Below are positions 36,059-44,435 of a stretch of DNA of 64,000 nt, one piece after another (the first letter of the stretch is position 1; each line of letters begins with the position of its first letter). The notes beneath the pieces are model-generated. The model saw only the letters and a list, made by a program, of their open reading frames with translations. It searched no databases and was not told the DNA's origin. Source of the DNA: Psychrobacter frigidicola (GTDB lineage Bacteria; Pseudomonadota; Gammaproteobacteria; Pseudomonadales; Moraxellaceae); contig NZ_VORZ01000004.1 of the NCBI RefSeq assembly GCF_007997305.1, positions 1-64,000 of the forward strand, in the 5' to 3' direction. Position numbers and translations under genes: made by a program.

Positions 36059-37660
36059 CTAACGCGTGAAGCGTAGCCAATCATCATTCACTTTACGGTA
36101 CTTGAGCATAATACGATCGCGCAGATAGTTATTGGTCACTTGCCAAGGATAGCGGTCGCCTTGTTTTGGCAGCTCATCTTGCGCGCGGCGCACATAACCT
36201 GCCGATAGCGCGCCAAGTACCGTATCTGGCTGCATACGTACTTCTTCTTGGGATGTTGTGGCTTGGGCAACCGCTACTTTATAATTTTTCTTATTCATAT
36301 AACTAAGTAGCCGCAGGACATACTCACAAGCCAAATCAATCTTTAACGTCCAAGACGCATTGGTATAACCAAACATTATCGCCATATTGGGCACACCCTC
36401 GAGCAGCACTGCCTTATAAGTCATACGTGTACCAATATCAACGGGCTGCCCATCGACATATAGTGCTGCGCCGCCTAGCATCTGTAATTTAAGCCCCGTT
36501 GCTGTCACAATAATATCAGCATCTAAATGCTTACCAGAAGTTAATGTTATACCTGACTCTGTAAAGTGGCTAATCTGATCGGTGACCACCTCTGCCCGTT
36601 CACCCGTTATAGCGGTAAATAAGTCACTATCTGGCACTGCACATAAGCGCTCATCCCATGGATTGTAGCTGGGCATAAAGTGCGCCACATCAACATTGCT
36701 ACCTTTTAGCTCTTTTTTCACTCCATGTTTTAATAAAGCTTTCATCACTTTTGGGGCATGAGTGGCCGCCTGATAGACCCCTTGCTGAAACATCACATTA
36801 CGCATACGTAGCAAAGTATAAGCCTGCCCTTTTGACAAAGGTGAAAACTTACCGGATAACCAATCAAGCGCATAGTCATCACCGGATACACTGGCTACAT
36901 AAGTGGGTGAGCGTTGTAACATAGTGACATGGCGCGCACATTGAGCACTATTTTCATCGACCAGTGCTGGCACCAAAGTCATCGCAGTCGCACCACTACC
37001 AATAACCACCACTTTTTTATCAACATAATCTACATCCTGCCAATGCTGCGGATGCACGATTTCGCCTTGAAAAAGCTCTTCTTTGTTAAAATGTGGGCGG
37101 TGTCCAGTAGCGTAATCGTAATAACCCGTCGCCCCAACCACAAAGTTTGTCGTTAAGGTAAACACCTCACCACTGGCATGATTTTTGACCATCGCCGTCC
37201 ACTGCTTATTAACGCTGGACCATGACAACTGCTGCACTTCATGCTGATAACGAATATGCTCAGTAACCTTAAACTCGCGCGCGGTTGCTGCAATATAGCT
37301 CTTAATATCTGCGCCTTTTGCCAGCATCTTATGATCGAGCCATGGGCGAAAGCTATAACCAAACGTCAAAGCGTCAGAGTCGGATCGTATGCCCGGATAA
37401 GTAAACAAATCCCATGTGCCGCCTAGATCAGCGCGCTTTTCTAATATTAAAAAACGCTCAGTAACCTTATTATCTCGAGGTTTATTACCTTTTTTTACAC
37501 TTTTGACTTTACTACTTTGCTGCAAATGGCAAGCCATCCCAATACCAGCGATACCCGCACCAACGATAAGCACGTCACAATCAGCAGCTGTGCTTGGTTG
37601 TGACTTTGAACGTTGCATTCGACTGTTAATAGCATTTTTAGTAGCGGTAATGCCAATCAT
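36059..37660 (-). CDS. Flavin-containing monooxygenase (Baeyer-Villiger type)
   Basis: A 533-aa FAD/NADPH enzyme. The FAD motif VGAGIAGIGMACHL is near residue 33 and the NADPH motif VVIGSGATAMTLVPAL near residue 220. The fingerprint FxGxxxHxxxW is present as FQGEIVHPQHW just before it, the mark of class B flavoprotein monooxygenases. Such enzymes oxidise ketones to esters, or soft nucleophiles. No substrate-pathway genes adjoin. The first 25 residues (Arg/Ser/Gln-rich) precede the FAD domain and may be dispensable if translation starts later. Confidence 0.88.
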   Translation of the reverse strand: MIGITATKNAINSRMQRSKSQPSTAADCDVLIVGAGIAGIGMACHLQQSSKVKSVKKGNKPRDNKVTERFLILEKRADLGGTWDLFTYPGIRSDSDALTFGYSFRPWLDHKMLAKGADIKSYIAATAREFKVTEHIRYQHEVQQLSWSSVNKQWTAMVKNHASGEVFTLTTNFVVGATGYYDYATGHRPHFNKEELFQGEIVHPQHWQDVDYVDKKVVVIGSGATAMTLVPALVDENSAQCARHVTMLQRSPTYVASVSGDDYALDWLSGKFSPLSKGQAYTLLRMRNVMFQQGVYQAATHAPKVMKALLKHGVKKELKGSNVDVAHFMPSYNPWDERLCAVPDSDLFTAITGERAEVVTDQISHFTESGITLTSGKHLDADIIVTATGLKLQMLGGAALYVDGQPVDIGTRMTYKAVLLEGVPNMAIMFGYTNASWTLKIDLACEYVLRLLSYMNKKNYKVAVAQATTSQEEVRMQPDTVLGALSAGYVRRAQDELPKQGDRYPWQVTNNYLRDRIMLKYRKVNDDWLRFTR

Positions 37661-37723
37661 AGTCTTATCCTTTGTTAATGCGTTATCATTCTAAACAATA
37701 TGAGCCAATTAAATATAAATAAA

Positions 37724-38437
37724 TTAGAAAGGCACTGGGCTTTCCCAATCTATCCAAGCACCAAGAACTGGATGTTTAAGGCGTAGCTGTTGCGCATGCA
37801 AATTCAGTCGTGGAGCGATGTCTAACGCTGTATCTTCAGCATAAATTGGGTCGCCAATAATGACATGACCACAGTGCACCATATGTACTCGCAACTGATG
37901 GCTACGTCCAGTCACAGGCATAAGCGCCACTCGGGTTACTGGCTGTCCCTCGCAGGTTTCATGCGCGAGTATTTTATAGTGCGTTAGCGCATTTTTAGGC
38001 CAATCTAAATCAACGATATGACGCGGTTTGGTTGCGGGCTCATAGCGAACGGGTACCGATATTTTACCTTTGTTCCCAACGATATCCCAGCTGCCAAACA
38101 CCCGCGCTTGATAAGTTTTTTGCGGCAAGCGCTCAATGAATTGTTTGCTGATATTGGTTTGAGCAGTGGCATTTTTCGCAAAAATCAATAGTCCTGAGGT
38201 GTCCATATCCAAACGATGAATCAGCTTAACTTTTGAATTAGCACGCTCAAGCCGCGACAACAAGCTGACCTTAAGCGTTTTACCATCAACACTAAGCAGC
38301 CCCGCAGGCTTATCCACGACCCAAATATCCTCATCTTCATACACCGTAACCTGTTGCGCAAACGTTTGGAAAAATTCAGACGGATAGGCGTTTTCTTGCT
38401 CGTTAAGAGCTATTGTCTCTTCATGAGTAAAGGGCAT
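37724..38437 (-). CDS. RluA-family pseudouridine synthase
   Basis: A 237-aa RNA-modifying enzyme that isomerises uridine to pseudouridine. VDKPAGLLSVDG near residue 42 and the catalytic HRLDMDTSGLLIFAKN near residue 75 (Asp) are the RluA signatures. GRSHQLRVHMVHCGHVIIGD near residue 178 is the C-terminal family motif. The small size, without an S4 domain, resembles RluA (23S rRNA and tRNA) or TruC, but the target cannot be decided. It faces away from trxA. Confidence 0.92.
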   Translation of the reverse strand: MPFTHEETIALNEQENAYPSEFFQTFAQQVTVYEDEDIWVVDKPAGLLSVDGKTLKVSLLSRLERANSKVKLIHRLDMDTSGLLIFAKNATAQTNISKQFIERLPQKTYQARVFGSWDIVGNKGKISVPVRYEPATKPRHIVDLDWPKNALTHYKILAHETCEGQPVTRVALMPVTGRSHQLRVHMVHCGHVIIGDPIYAEDTALDIAPRLNLHAQQLRLKHPVLGAWIDWESPVPF

Positions 38438-38800
38438 AAAAATAACTACTTATTTTAGTTGGTTTGGAAGTCATAGGGATAACAACACCTAACTTTAAGG
38501 CTAAATATGAATTCAAATTAGTAACTATGGCACTAAGTGACAGATAAAACATAACCTGTTTCGTTGTGTTTCGATTTATTGTACTAATAGTAATTGTTAA
38601 TCCATTTAACCAGCTTCTAGCTATTAAGACTTAGCAAACATGTTAATATAATGGCACATTTTAATTGTTTGTTAACTATTCTCTAGCCGTTTCTCTAGTC
38701 ATTGAGTGATGAGCGGCTAAAGCAATTAGCCTTTAATTATTACTATATTACATGCGCGCCAGTTAATGGTGACAGACATGACACAACAAGAGAGAAAGAT
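38438..38800. other. Divergent promoter region rluA-type gene / trxA
   Basis: A 363-bp AT-rich spacer that holds the trxA promoter (38624-38652). A frame extending trxA upstream to 38702 has a TTG start and no thioredoxin-like residues. Confidence 0.5.
38624..38652 (+). promoter_or_regulatory. Predicted sigma-70 promoter of trxA
   Basis: TTAAGA (38624-38629), 17-bp spacer, TATAAT (38647-38652). The -10 is exact, the -35 matches four of six positions. It gives a leader of roughly 140 bases before the trxA ATG. Confidence 0.55.
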
Positions 38801-39127
38801 ATGTCAGACCTTATTGTTAATACCACCGATGCCAATTTTGACCAAGATGTTCTACAATCAGACGTACCTGTATTGGTAGATTTTTGGGCAGCATGGTGTG
38901 GCCCTTGTAAAGCTATCGCCCCTATTTTAGAAGAATTAGCAACTGAATACCAAGGTAAAGTAAAAATCGTTAAAGTTGACGTGGATAGCAACCCACAAGC
39001 AGCAAGTCGTTTTGGCATTCGCAACATACCTACCTTATTTGTATTTAAGGGTGGCGAAAAAGTAGACTCGGTAATGGGTTTACAACCAAAAGCAGAACTT
39101 GCCAAAGTACTGGATAAGCACTTATAA
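38801..39127 (+). CDS. trxA: Thioredoxin
   Basis: Small cytosolic disulfide reductase, 108 aa. The active site [15 protein letters not shown] is at residues 29-43, and the cis-Pro is in [13 protein letters not shown] near residue 76. The start at ATG 38801 follows AGAGAGAAAGAT and gives the standard thioredoxin N-terminus ([18 protein letters not shown]). It is followed by a strong terminator and then rho, the order also seen in E. coli (trxA-rho). Confidence 0.98.
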   Translation: MSDLIVNTTDANFDQDVLQSDVPVLVDFWAAWCGPCKAIAPILEELATEYQGKVKIVKVDVDSNPQAASRFGIRNIPTLFVFKGGEKVDSVMGLQPKAELAKVLDKHL

Positions 39128-39185
39128 ACTGTTTCAACTTAGTGTGACCCAAACGGCATGCTAAACAGAATTAAGGCAACAAGTA

Positions 39186-39224
39186 AAAACTGGCCATTAT
39201 CTGTACAAGATAATGGCCAGTTTT
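39186..39224. terminator. Strong intrinsic terminator after trxA
   Basis: A perfect 17-bp stem, AAAACTGGCCATTATCT (39186-39202) with AGATAATGGCCAGTTTT (39208-39224), loop GTACA. The A/T ends make it usable in either direction. Confidence 0.88.
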
Positions 39225-39274
39225 ATGATTTTGTGAAAGAAAACTAGCTTATGCTATTTTTTTGGCAAAAATAA

Positions 39275-39304
39275 TTGACAAGTCTAATGTGAAAACCGTA
39301 TAGT
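39275..39304 (+). promoter_or_regulatory. Predicted sigma-70 promoter of rho
   Basis: TTGACA (39275-39280), 18-bp spacer, TATAGT (39299-39304). This would start an approximately 330-base leader ahead of rho. Confidence 0.6.
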
Positions 39305-39641
39305 CTGCTGACAAGAAGAAAAAATAGTTTTCATAAGCGTCTTGTCGCTATTCTCCCCGTGTTTATCAATACAAAACACAGCTATCTTTACTTGACACTA
39401 TTACCAAACAAAATTACTAATACTGAGTTTTCATCACAGACTCTTAAGTAGCCTTCTATATTTTCACTTTTGTCATTCTGCTAGAATTTTATGCAGCTGA
39501 TTATAACTTGACACACAACCAACTAACGCTACCTAGAACTCAACTCTGTGCGTACACCCCATCCTATCGTGATTTTAAACAAAATCGCAGGCTGTGCTGC
39601 TAATGCCAGTTCTCACTTGATTAATTGCTAATGACTTACCT

Positions 39642-40910
39642 ATGAATCTAACTGAATTAAAGAAAAAATCAATCGCTGAGTTATTGGCTATCGCCAAGGA
39701 AATGGGTCTTGATAATATGGCGCGTAGCCGTAAGCAAGACATTATTTTTGCGATTCTAAAAACCCATGCTCGTAATGGCGAAGCTATCTATGGTGATGGT
39801 GTGTTAGAAGTGCTACCAGACGGTTTTGGCTTTTTGCGCTCATCTGAGGGTTCTTATCTAGCAGGTCCTGATGATATTTATGTCAGCCCGAGCCAAATTC
39901 GCCGTTTTAGTCTTAAGACGGGTGACAGCATCGCGGGCACCATTCGTCCGCCAAAAGATTCTGAACGTTATTTTGCCCTATTAAAAGTCGGTGAAATCAA
40001 CTTTGATACCCCAGATCGCTCACGCCATAAGCTCATTTTTGAAAACTTAACCCCCTTATTTCCAACTGAGCATCTAAAACTTGAGCTTGGTAACGGCACT
40101 AGTGAGGACTTGACCGGTCGAATTATTGACCTGATTGCCCCTATCGGTAAAGGTCAGCGCTCTATTATTGTTGCGCCGCCAAAAGCCGGTAAAACCATGC
40201 TGCTACAGACCATTGCCCAATCAATTACCCGTAACAATCCTGAATGTTATCTGATCGTACTACTGATCGATGAGCGTCCAGAAGAAGTGACCGAAATGGT
40301 ACGGACGGTACGCGGTGAAGTGGTTGCCTCGACCTTTGATGAGCCGCCACAGCGCCATGTGCAAGTCGCCGAAATGGTCATCGAAAAAGCCAAACGTCTG
40401 GTGGAACATAAGCAAGATGTGGTTATCTTACTAGATTCTATTACCCGCCTTGCGCGTGCTTATAACACCGTTATTCCGTCATCAGGCAAAGTACTGACTG
40501 GTGGGCTTGATGCTAACGCCCTTGAGCGCCCAAAACGCTTCTTTGGTGCGGCTCGTAACGTTGAGGAAGGCGGCAGCTTGACCATTATTGCTAGTGCCCT
40601 TATCGATACCGGTAGTAAAATGGACAGTGTAATCTTTGAAGAATTCAAAGGTACCGGTAACCAAGAAATCACCCTTGAGCGCGATTTAGCCGAAAAACGT
40701 GTTTTCCCAGCGATTAATATCAAAAAATCAGGTACTCGCCGCGAAGAGCGTCTGCTCGATGAGGATAAGCTGCGTAAGGTTTGGATTTTGCGTAAATTAC
40801 TACAACCTATGGATGGTGTACAAGCGACTGAGTTTTTACTTGATCGCCTAAAAGAAGCCAAAACCAACGATGAGTTTTTTGAGCAAATGAAGCGTAAATC
40901 ACAAAACTAA
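39642..40910 (+). CDS. rho: Transcription termination factor Rho
   Basis: Hexameric RNA-dependent ATPase that ends transcription. 422 aa, standard length. The N-terminal Rho domain (residues 1-125) has the SAP-like helix start ([20 protein letters not shown]) and an OB fold with [20 protein letters not shown]. Walker A is [12 protein letters not shown] near residue 180, Walker B is [18 protein letters not shown] near residue 262 and the Q/R-loop region includes [20 protein letters not shown]. No clear ribosome-binding site precedes the ATG, consistent with leader-controlled translation. Confidence 0.98.
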   Translation: MNLTELKKKSIAELLAIAKEMGLDNMARSRKQDIIFAILKTHARNGEAIYGDGVLEVLPDGFGFLRSSEGSYLAGPDDIYVSPSQIRRFSLKTGDSIAGTIRPPKDSERYFALLKVGEINFDTPDRSRHKLIFENLTPLFPTEHLKLELGNGTSEDLTGRIIDLIAPIGKGQRSIIVAPPKAGKTMLLQTIAQSITRNNPECYLIVLLIDERPEEVTEMVRTVRGEVVASTFDEPPQRHVQVAEMVIEKAKRLVEHKQDVVILLDSITRLARAYNTVIPSSGKVLTGGLDANALERPKRFFGAARNVEEGGSLTIIASALIDTGSKMDSVIFEEFKGTGNQEITLERDLAEKRVFPAINIKKSGTRREERLLDEDKLRKVWILRKLLQPMDGVQATEFLLDRLKEAKTNDEFFEQMKRKSQN

Positions 40911-41245
40911 TCTATGTTTAAAGCTTACCCTGTACGAAGATCGCCGCGTAGCGGTCTTTTTTTATCTGTAAATATGTTTATGACAAGCATAAAAACAGTT
41001 AGCTTAGTCTCGTACTAAATACAAGAATACAAAGTGAACGCACTACCAATGATACAGAGTGGTAACATCACTTACAGCATATTTGCAAAGATTAGCGTTT
41101 CTACTACGACCAAAAGCTTAGCAATAGGCTAATATTAGGTATAGTATAAATATACCTTGTTGAAAGACTATTAACACGATAAATGGTTTATACGCGGTGT
41201 ATTTTAATTTTGACAACTTAATTTGATAACTTAATAGGTGATAAT
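40911..41245. other. Intergenic region between rho and glycine-zipper gene
   Basis: Holds the rho terminator (40937-40962) and then AT-rich promoter-like sequence; no other element recognised. Confidence 0.45.
40937..40962 (+). terminator. Intrinsic terminator after rho
   Basis: AAGATCGC (40937-40944) pairs with GCGGTCTT (40951-40958), with one mismatched/wobble position, loop CGCGTA, followed by T-tract. Confidence 0.75.
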
Positions 41246-41497
41246 ATGAAATTTGCTAAAACTATCGTAATGACTGCAATTACAGCTTCAGCACTTGTAA
41301 TGGGTGGCTGTAATTCTACTGGTGGCTACAATGGTTACAACAATGGTTTGAGCAATACCGCTAAAGGTGCGGCCGCTGGCGCAGCTGCTGGTGCTCTTAT
41401 CAAAAGTGGCAGCGACAGCAAAGGTATTGCTCGTGGCGCATTAGGCGGTGCTGCTCTTGGTGGTGCAGGTGCTTATATCCTTAATAATAACAGATAA
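41246..41497 (+). CDS. Small glycine-zipper lipoprotein
   Basis: An 83-aa exported protein. The signal peptide MKFAKTIVMTAITASALVMG ends in the lipobox VMGGC (Cys22), so the mature protein is probably lipid-anchored. The mature part has a Gly/Asn/Tyr-rich start and a glycine zipper (GAAAGAAAGALIKSG, then GALGGAALGGAGAYI) that can insert in or span a membrane, as in the SlyB/OsmB-like families. No known function. ATAGGTGATAAT before the ATG is a reasonable ribosome-binding site. Confidence 0.82.
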   Translation: MKFAKTIVMTAITASALVMGGCNSTGGYNGYNNGLSNTAKGAAAGAAAGALIKSGSDSKGIARGALGGAALGGAGAYILNNNR

Positions 41498-41561
41498 TAC
41501 CTAGACTATTATTATGAGTCAAACTTAGGTTAGTTTGTTTACGACACCTAAGCTTGAAACC

Positions 41562-41595
41562 AAAAAAGCCTACCATTTAGATGGTAGGCTTTTTT
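41562..41595. terminator. Bidirectional intrinsic terminator
   Basis: AAAAAAGCCTACCAT (41562-41576) and ATGGTAGGCTTTTTT (41581-41595) form a perfect 15-bp stem with loop TTAG between convergent genes. Confidence 0.9.
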
Positions 41596-41687
41596 TATTA
41601 TGAATTTTATTTAGTTCTTAGATTTCATTTCTGAGATTTTATTATTATAGTTTTAAACCTACTGGGCCTTGTTACTTATTTACGATA

Positions 41688-42581
41688 CTACAGCGCGCCA
41701 CTAAAAGTATCACAGGCTTGTACATTGCCACTCTCTAATCCCCGAGTGAACCATTGAATACGTTGTTGACTGGTGCCATGAGTAAAGCTATCTGGCGTTA
41801 CGGCACGACCACTAGCCTCTGCAAGACGATCATCGCCAATTTGACCCGCAGCATTAATGGCCTCATCTACATCGCCCGCTTCTATAAAACCGCCATCGAC
41901 TAAGGTTTCATTGCGGTTGGCCCAAACGCCAGCAAAGCAGTCTGCTTGTAACTCTTGTAATACCGACAGTTGATTAGCCTGCGCCCGTGTGACTTGACGA
42001 CTGGCCTCTGCAACTTGCTGACTAATGCCTAATAAGGTTTGTACATGATGACCAACCTCATGTGAGATGACGTAAGCTTGCGCAAAATCGCCTGCTTTCC
42101 CTCGGTTTTCAGCGTCGCCTGAACCTTGTTGATCACCAGTAATACCAAAATTTTGGCTCATCTCAGCAAAAAAAGAGGTATCTAAGTAAACGGTCTGATC
42201 CCCTGGGCAATAAAAAGGACCGGTTGCTGACGTCGCACCGCCACAAGCAGAATTGACTTGCCCACTGAAAAGAATCAATGAAGGTTCTTGATATGTCTGT
42301 CCGCCTTCATTAAATACTTGATGCCAAACTTTTTCAGTATCTTTTAATACTACTTTTACAAACCGTGTATCACGATCGTCATCACCTGCAGGTTCGGTAG
42401 AGCTACTCGTACCACCACCTGCAACCACTTGTCCTGTCTGTAAGGCAGTCATTGGATTTACCCCAAATACTAGCCATAGAATACCAGCAATAATAATCCC
42501 GCCAATACCGCCGCCCATCAGCTTACCGCCACCACTACTTGTGCGTACGTTAGAGCTGCCTTCCCTACCTTGCCATTTCAT
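41688..42581 (-). CDS. ypfJ: Neutral zinc metallopeptidase, YpfJ family
   Basis: A 297-aa protein with one N-terminal membrane anchor (GGIGGIIIAGILWLVFGV, residues 27-44) after a short basic cytosolic tail, then a periplasmic metalloprotease-like domain. The zinc site is VISHEVGHHVQ near residue 172, with LQELQADCFAGVWAN near residue 212 as the third ligand region. PFYCPGDQTVYLDTSFF is typical of the YpfJ/KPN_02809 family. The substrate is unknown. No operon partner. Confidence 0.88.
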   Translation of the reverse strand: MKWQGREGSSNVRTSSGGGKLMGGGIGGIIIAGILWLVFGVNPMTALQTGQVVAGGGTSSSTEPAGDDDRDTRFVKVVLKDTEKVWHQVFNEGGQTYQEPSLILFSGQVNSACGGATSATGPFYCPGDQTVYLDTSFFAEMSQNFGITGDQQGSGDAENRGKAGDFAQAYVISHEVGHHVQTLLGISQQVAEASRQVTRAQANQLSVLQELQADCFAGVWANRNETLVDGGFIEAGDVDEAINAAGQIGDDRLAEASGRAVTPDSFTHGTSQQRIQWFTRGLESGNVQACDTFSGAL

Positions 42582-42992
42582 AGTACTTTCCCTTAACTCT
42601 ATTCAATACAGAATTATTATTAAAAGCGGTTGGTTGTATTAACCCTTTATGAATCATGAGCTATATTGCTGCCCGTGCCTTTCGTGTATACGCGCGTGGC
42701 GCTATAGTCACGCTATAGTCACGCTATACATGTTATGATAGCTATTATCGTCGATAATGCCTATTATATTGTCGTTTATTATATTAAAATTCACAGCAAA
42801 GAATATGTCTAGAATATTATTTACTACTTTATTGTTACTTAACTGTACAGCCTCTTTTCTTTTGAAAAGAAAGCGTATAGAATGCGTGGAAGCTGAGTAG
42901 CTGTAACTAGGATTAGTTGACTTCCGAAATATCTCGGAGGCTCGACCCTTTGCTGTGGCTACTGCTCATTTCATTTTCCGGAGATTATCTAT
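42582..42992. other. Intergenic region with short direct repeats and a structured leader
   Basis: Carries 2.5 copies of an 11-bp repeat (42701-42728), a CTTTTC/GAAAAG hairpin near 42855, and just before the lipoprotein gene a CTTCCGA/TCGGAGG stem (42921-42940) that hides a GGAGG, followed by a possible 17-codon leader frame (42950-43003). Confidence 0.4.
42701..42728. repeat. 11-bp direct repeat, 2.5 copies
   Basis: GCTATAGTCAC at 42701-42711 and 42712-42722, then GCTATA at 42723-42728. In the spacer upstream of the ypfJ start. Confidence 0.8.
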
Positions 42993-43340
42993 ATGAAACT
43001 TAAATTACTTGCTCTTGCTGGTATCATGGCCGCTTCTATGGGCTTAACTGCTTGTGATAGCAACAAAGAAAACGCACAAGAAGATGTTGTTGATGCACAA
43101 GAAGATGTTGTTGATGCACAAGATGATGTTGTTGATGCTCAAGCAGATGTTGTTGAAGCTCAAAACGAAGCTGCTCTAGCTGATGACACACAAACTACTA
43201 CTGTTACTACTACTGACGTGAACGCTGAAGTTCCTATGGACGGTGCTGCTGTTGATGGTACTGACATGGATATGGCTACTAATACTGACGCTGCTAATGC
43301 TGCTGACGACGTTGTTGTTGTTGAAGAACCAGCTCAGTAA
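42993..43340 (+). CDS. Small lipoprotein with heptad repeats
   Basis: A 115-aa exported protein. The signal peptide ends in GLTAC (Cys21), a lipobox. Residues 28-55 contain four seven-residue repeats of the form AQEDVVD, made from 21-bp DNA repeats, which should form an amphipathic or coiled-coil helix. The rest is Asp/Thr/Ala-rich, very acidic and low complexity. No Lys at the C-terminus, so it is not a Braun-type lipoprotein attached by that residue. TCCGGAGATTATCT before the ATG gives a good ribosome-binding site. Function unknown. Confidence 0.8.
   Translation: MKLKLLALAGIMAASMGLTACDSNKENAQEDVVDAQEDVVDAQDDVVDAQADVVEAQNEAALADDTQTTTVTTTDVNAEVPMDGAAVDGTDMDMATNTDAANAADDVVVVEEPAQ
43074..43157 (+). 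repeat. 21-bp in-frame tandem repeat, four copies
   Basis: Copies begin at 43074, 43095, 43116 and 43137. The first two are identical; the third differs at one base and the fourth at several. Each encodes seven residues (A-Q-x-D-V-V-D/E). Confidence 0.9.
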
Positions 43341-43375
43341 TTTTATTATTTATATAATAAATAATTACTGCAGTG

Positions 43376-43404
43376 AAAAAAGAGAGCCTATGCTCTCTTT
43401 TTTT
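43376..43404. terminator. Bidirectional intrinsic terminator
   Basis: A-tract plus AGAGAGC (43381-43387), loop CTAT, GCTCTCT (43392-43398) plus T-tract. It sits between the convergent lipoprotein and BLUF genes. Confidence 0.88.
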
Positions 43405-43426
43405 GTGCCTGCTATTCTTGCACAAG

Positions 43427-43876
43427 CTATACTGTCGCCTCTCCTGATTGACTACTAAGCTCAATCATCAAACCACGGGCTGATTCAGCACTTAGCAAGT
43501 ACGGATTAAATTCGACAGTAGTAGAGTATTTAATATGAATTGCCGCCGCCGCTTCACTTGGAGAGGTATAACTCATTAGCCATTTAGGCCACTCTCTATA
43601 CTTCAATTCACGCGCTTCAAGTAGCTGTACATCATGATGCCGCTTATCAGCCATTAACGCATATAGCAAACGGTTAATCTGTGCTCTTGGCCCTTCGATA
43701 GTTTGTAAAAAATAATTGTTATGAAAAATCAGCATGCCGGTAATCCCGTTAGCGGCATTGTTATCTTGTGCTTCTTGCAGAATTTCACCGAGCTCTTTTG
43801 CATCCACGTCTGAGGTTGCGCGGCTCACGTATGTCATGTTCACTAGAATGTGGGCATCTGAAGTTGTTTTTGGCAT
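43427..43876 (-). CDS. BLUF-domain blue-light photoreceptor (copy 1)
   Basis: A 149-aa short BLUF protein that should bind FAD and sense blue light. Key residues are present: Tyr16 in MTYVSRA, Asn43 in NAANGITG, Gln58 in YFLQTIEG, and Trp99/Met101 in KWLMSY. Only about 50 residues follow the core, as in PixD/YcgF-less short BLUFs, so output must go through a partner protein. GGGACAGGAT precedes the ATG. It lies 55 bp downstream of a second BLUF gene on the same strand. Confidence 0.9.
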   Translation of the reverse strand: MPKTTSDAHILVNMTYVSRATSDVDAKELGEILQEAQDNNAANGITGMLIFHNNYFLQTIEGPRAQINRLLYALMADKRHHDVQLLEARELKYREWPKWLMSYTSPSEAAAAIHIKYSTTVEFNPYLLSAESARGLMIELSSQSGEATV

Positions 43877-43931
43877 ATCCTGTCCCTTCTATAAATTGCA
43901 TTGAGCTTGAATGGCAAATTGAAAGATAAAA

Positions 43932-44435
43932 CTATTTCATCTCAGAAGCACGCCTTTCTGCTTGCTCTTGAAGCTCTGATAGGGTGTCAATAAACATCAT
44001 GACTTGAGAGGTGCTCATTAGATAAGGATTAAAGTCAGTACCTGCTGAGAACCTAAGCACATATTTTTTATCCTGCTCGCTGGGCGTTAAATATTTCATA
44101 GACCACTTATTCCAACGACGCTGCTCAATTTCACGACATTCAATAACTTGTAACGAGAAATGCCGAGTGTCCTCAACCAGTTTCCCTAACAACTCATTAA
44201 TGACAGGTCTTGCGCCCTCGATACTCTGGAGAAAGAAGTCGTCATTCAATACTAACACGCCAGTAACACCATTACGCTCGTTGTTGCGTTGCGCCTGCTG
44301 CAGGATACGCGCCACTTCGAGCTTGGCATTATCAGGGTTATAATGGCTAATATAAGTTAAACGCAAAATAATATGCCCGCCCGGTCGCACTTTTGCATCA
44401 TTCTTTTCTGAAAACTTAGATAATTCCAGTTCCAT
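43932..44435 (-). CDS. BLUF-domain blue-light photoreceptor (copy 2)
   Basis: A 167-aa short BLUF protein from ATG 44435, chosen because GGAG lies 6 bases upstream; the frame opens at 44558 but the extra 41 residues look random. Flavin-switch residues: Tyr28 in RLTYISHY, Asn55 in NERNGVTG, Gln70 in FFLQSIEG, Trp and Met in RWNKWSMKYL. The N-terminal 20 residues and a Gln/Arg-rich C-terminal helix (LSELQEQAERRASE) distinguish it from copy 1. The two genes look like an old tandem duplication. Confidence 0.88.
   Translation of the reverse strand: MELELSKFSEKNDAKVRPGGHIILRLTYISHYNPDNAKLEVARILQQAQRNNERNGVTGVLVLNDDFFLQSIEGARPVINELLGKLVEDTRHFSLQVIECREIEQRRWNKWSMKYLTPSEQDKKYVLRFSAGTDFNPYLMSTSQVMMFIDTLSELQEQAERRASEMK

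Larger units (their letters stand above)
39128..39641. other. trxA-rho intergenic region with long rho leader
   Basis: Contains the trxA terminator (39186-39224), a candidate rho promoter (39275-39304) and then some 330 bases of untranslated leader. Positions 39510-39570 are C-rich and G-poor (for example ACACAACCAACTAACGCTAC), as expected for Rho-binding rut sequence. A GATTTT/AAAATC hairpin lies at 39571-39586. In E. coli rho is autoregulated by Rho-dependent attenuation in such a leader. Confidence 0.5.

Noticed and set aside
38702..38800. Extended N-terminus of thioredoxin
   Set aside because: TTG start without ribosome-binding site; thioredoxins begin at the ATG at 38801.
43074..43157. 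Possible CRISPR-like array
   Set aside because: Repeats are directly adjacent with no spacers and encode in-frame heptads.
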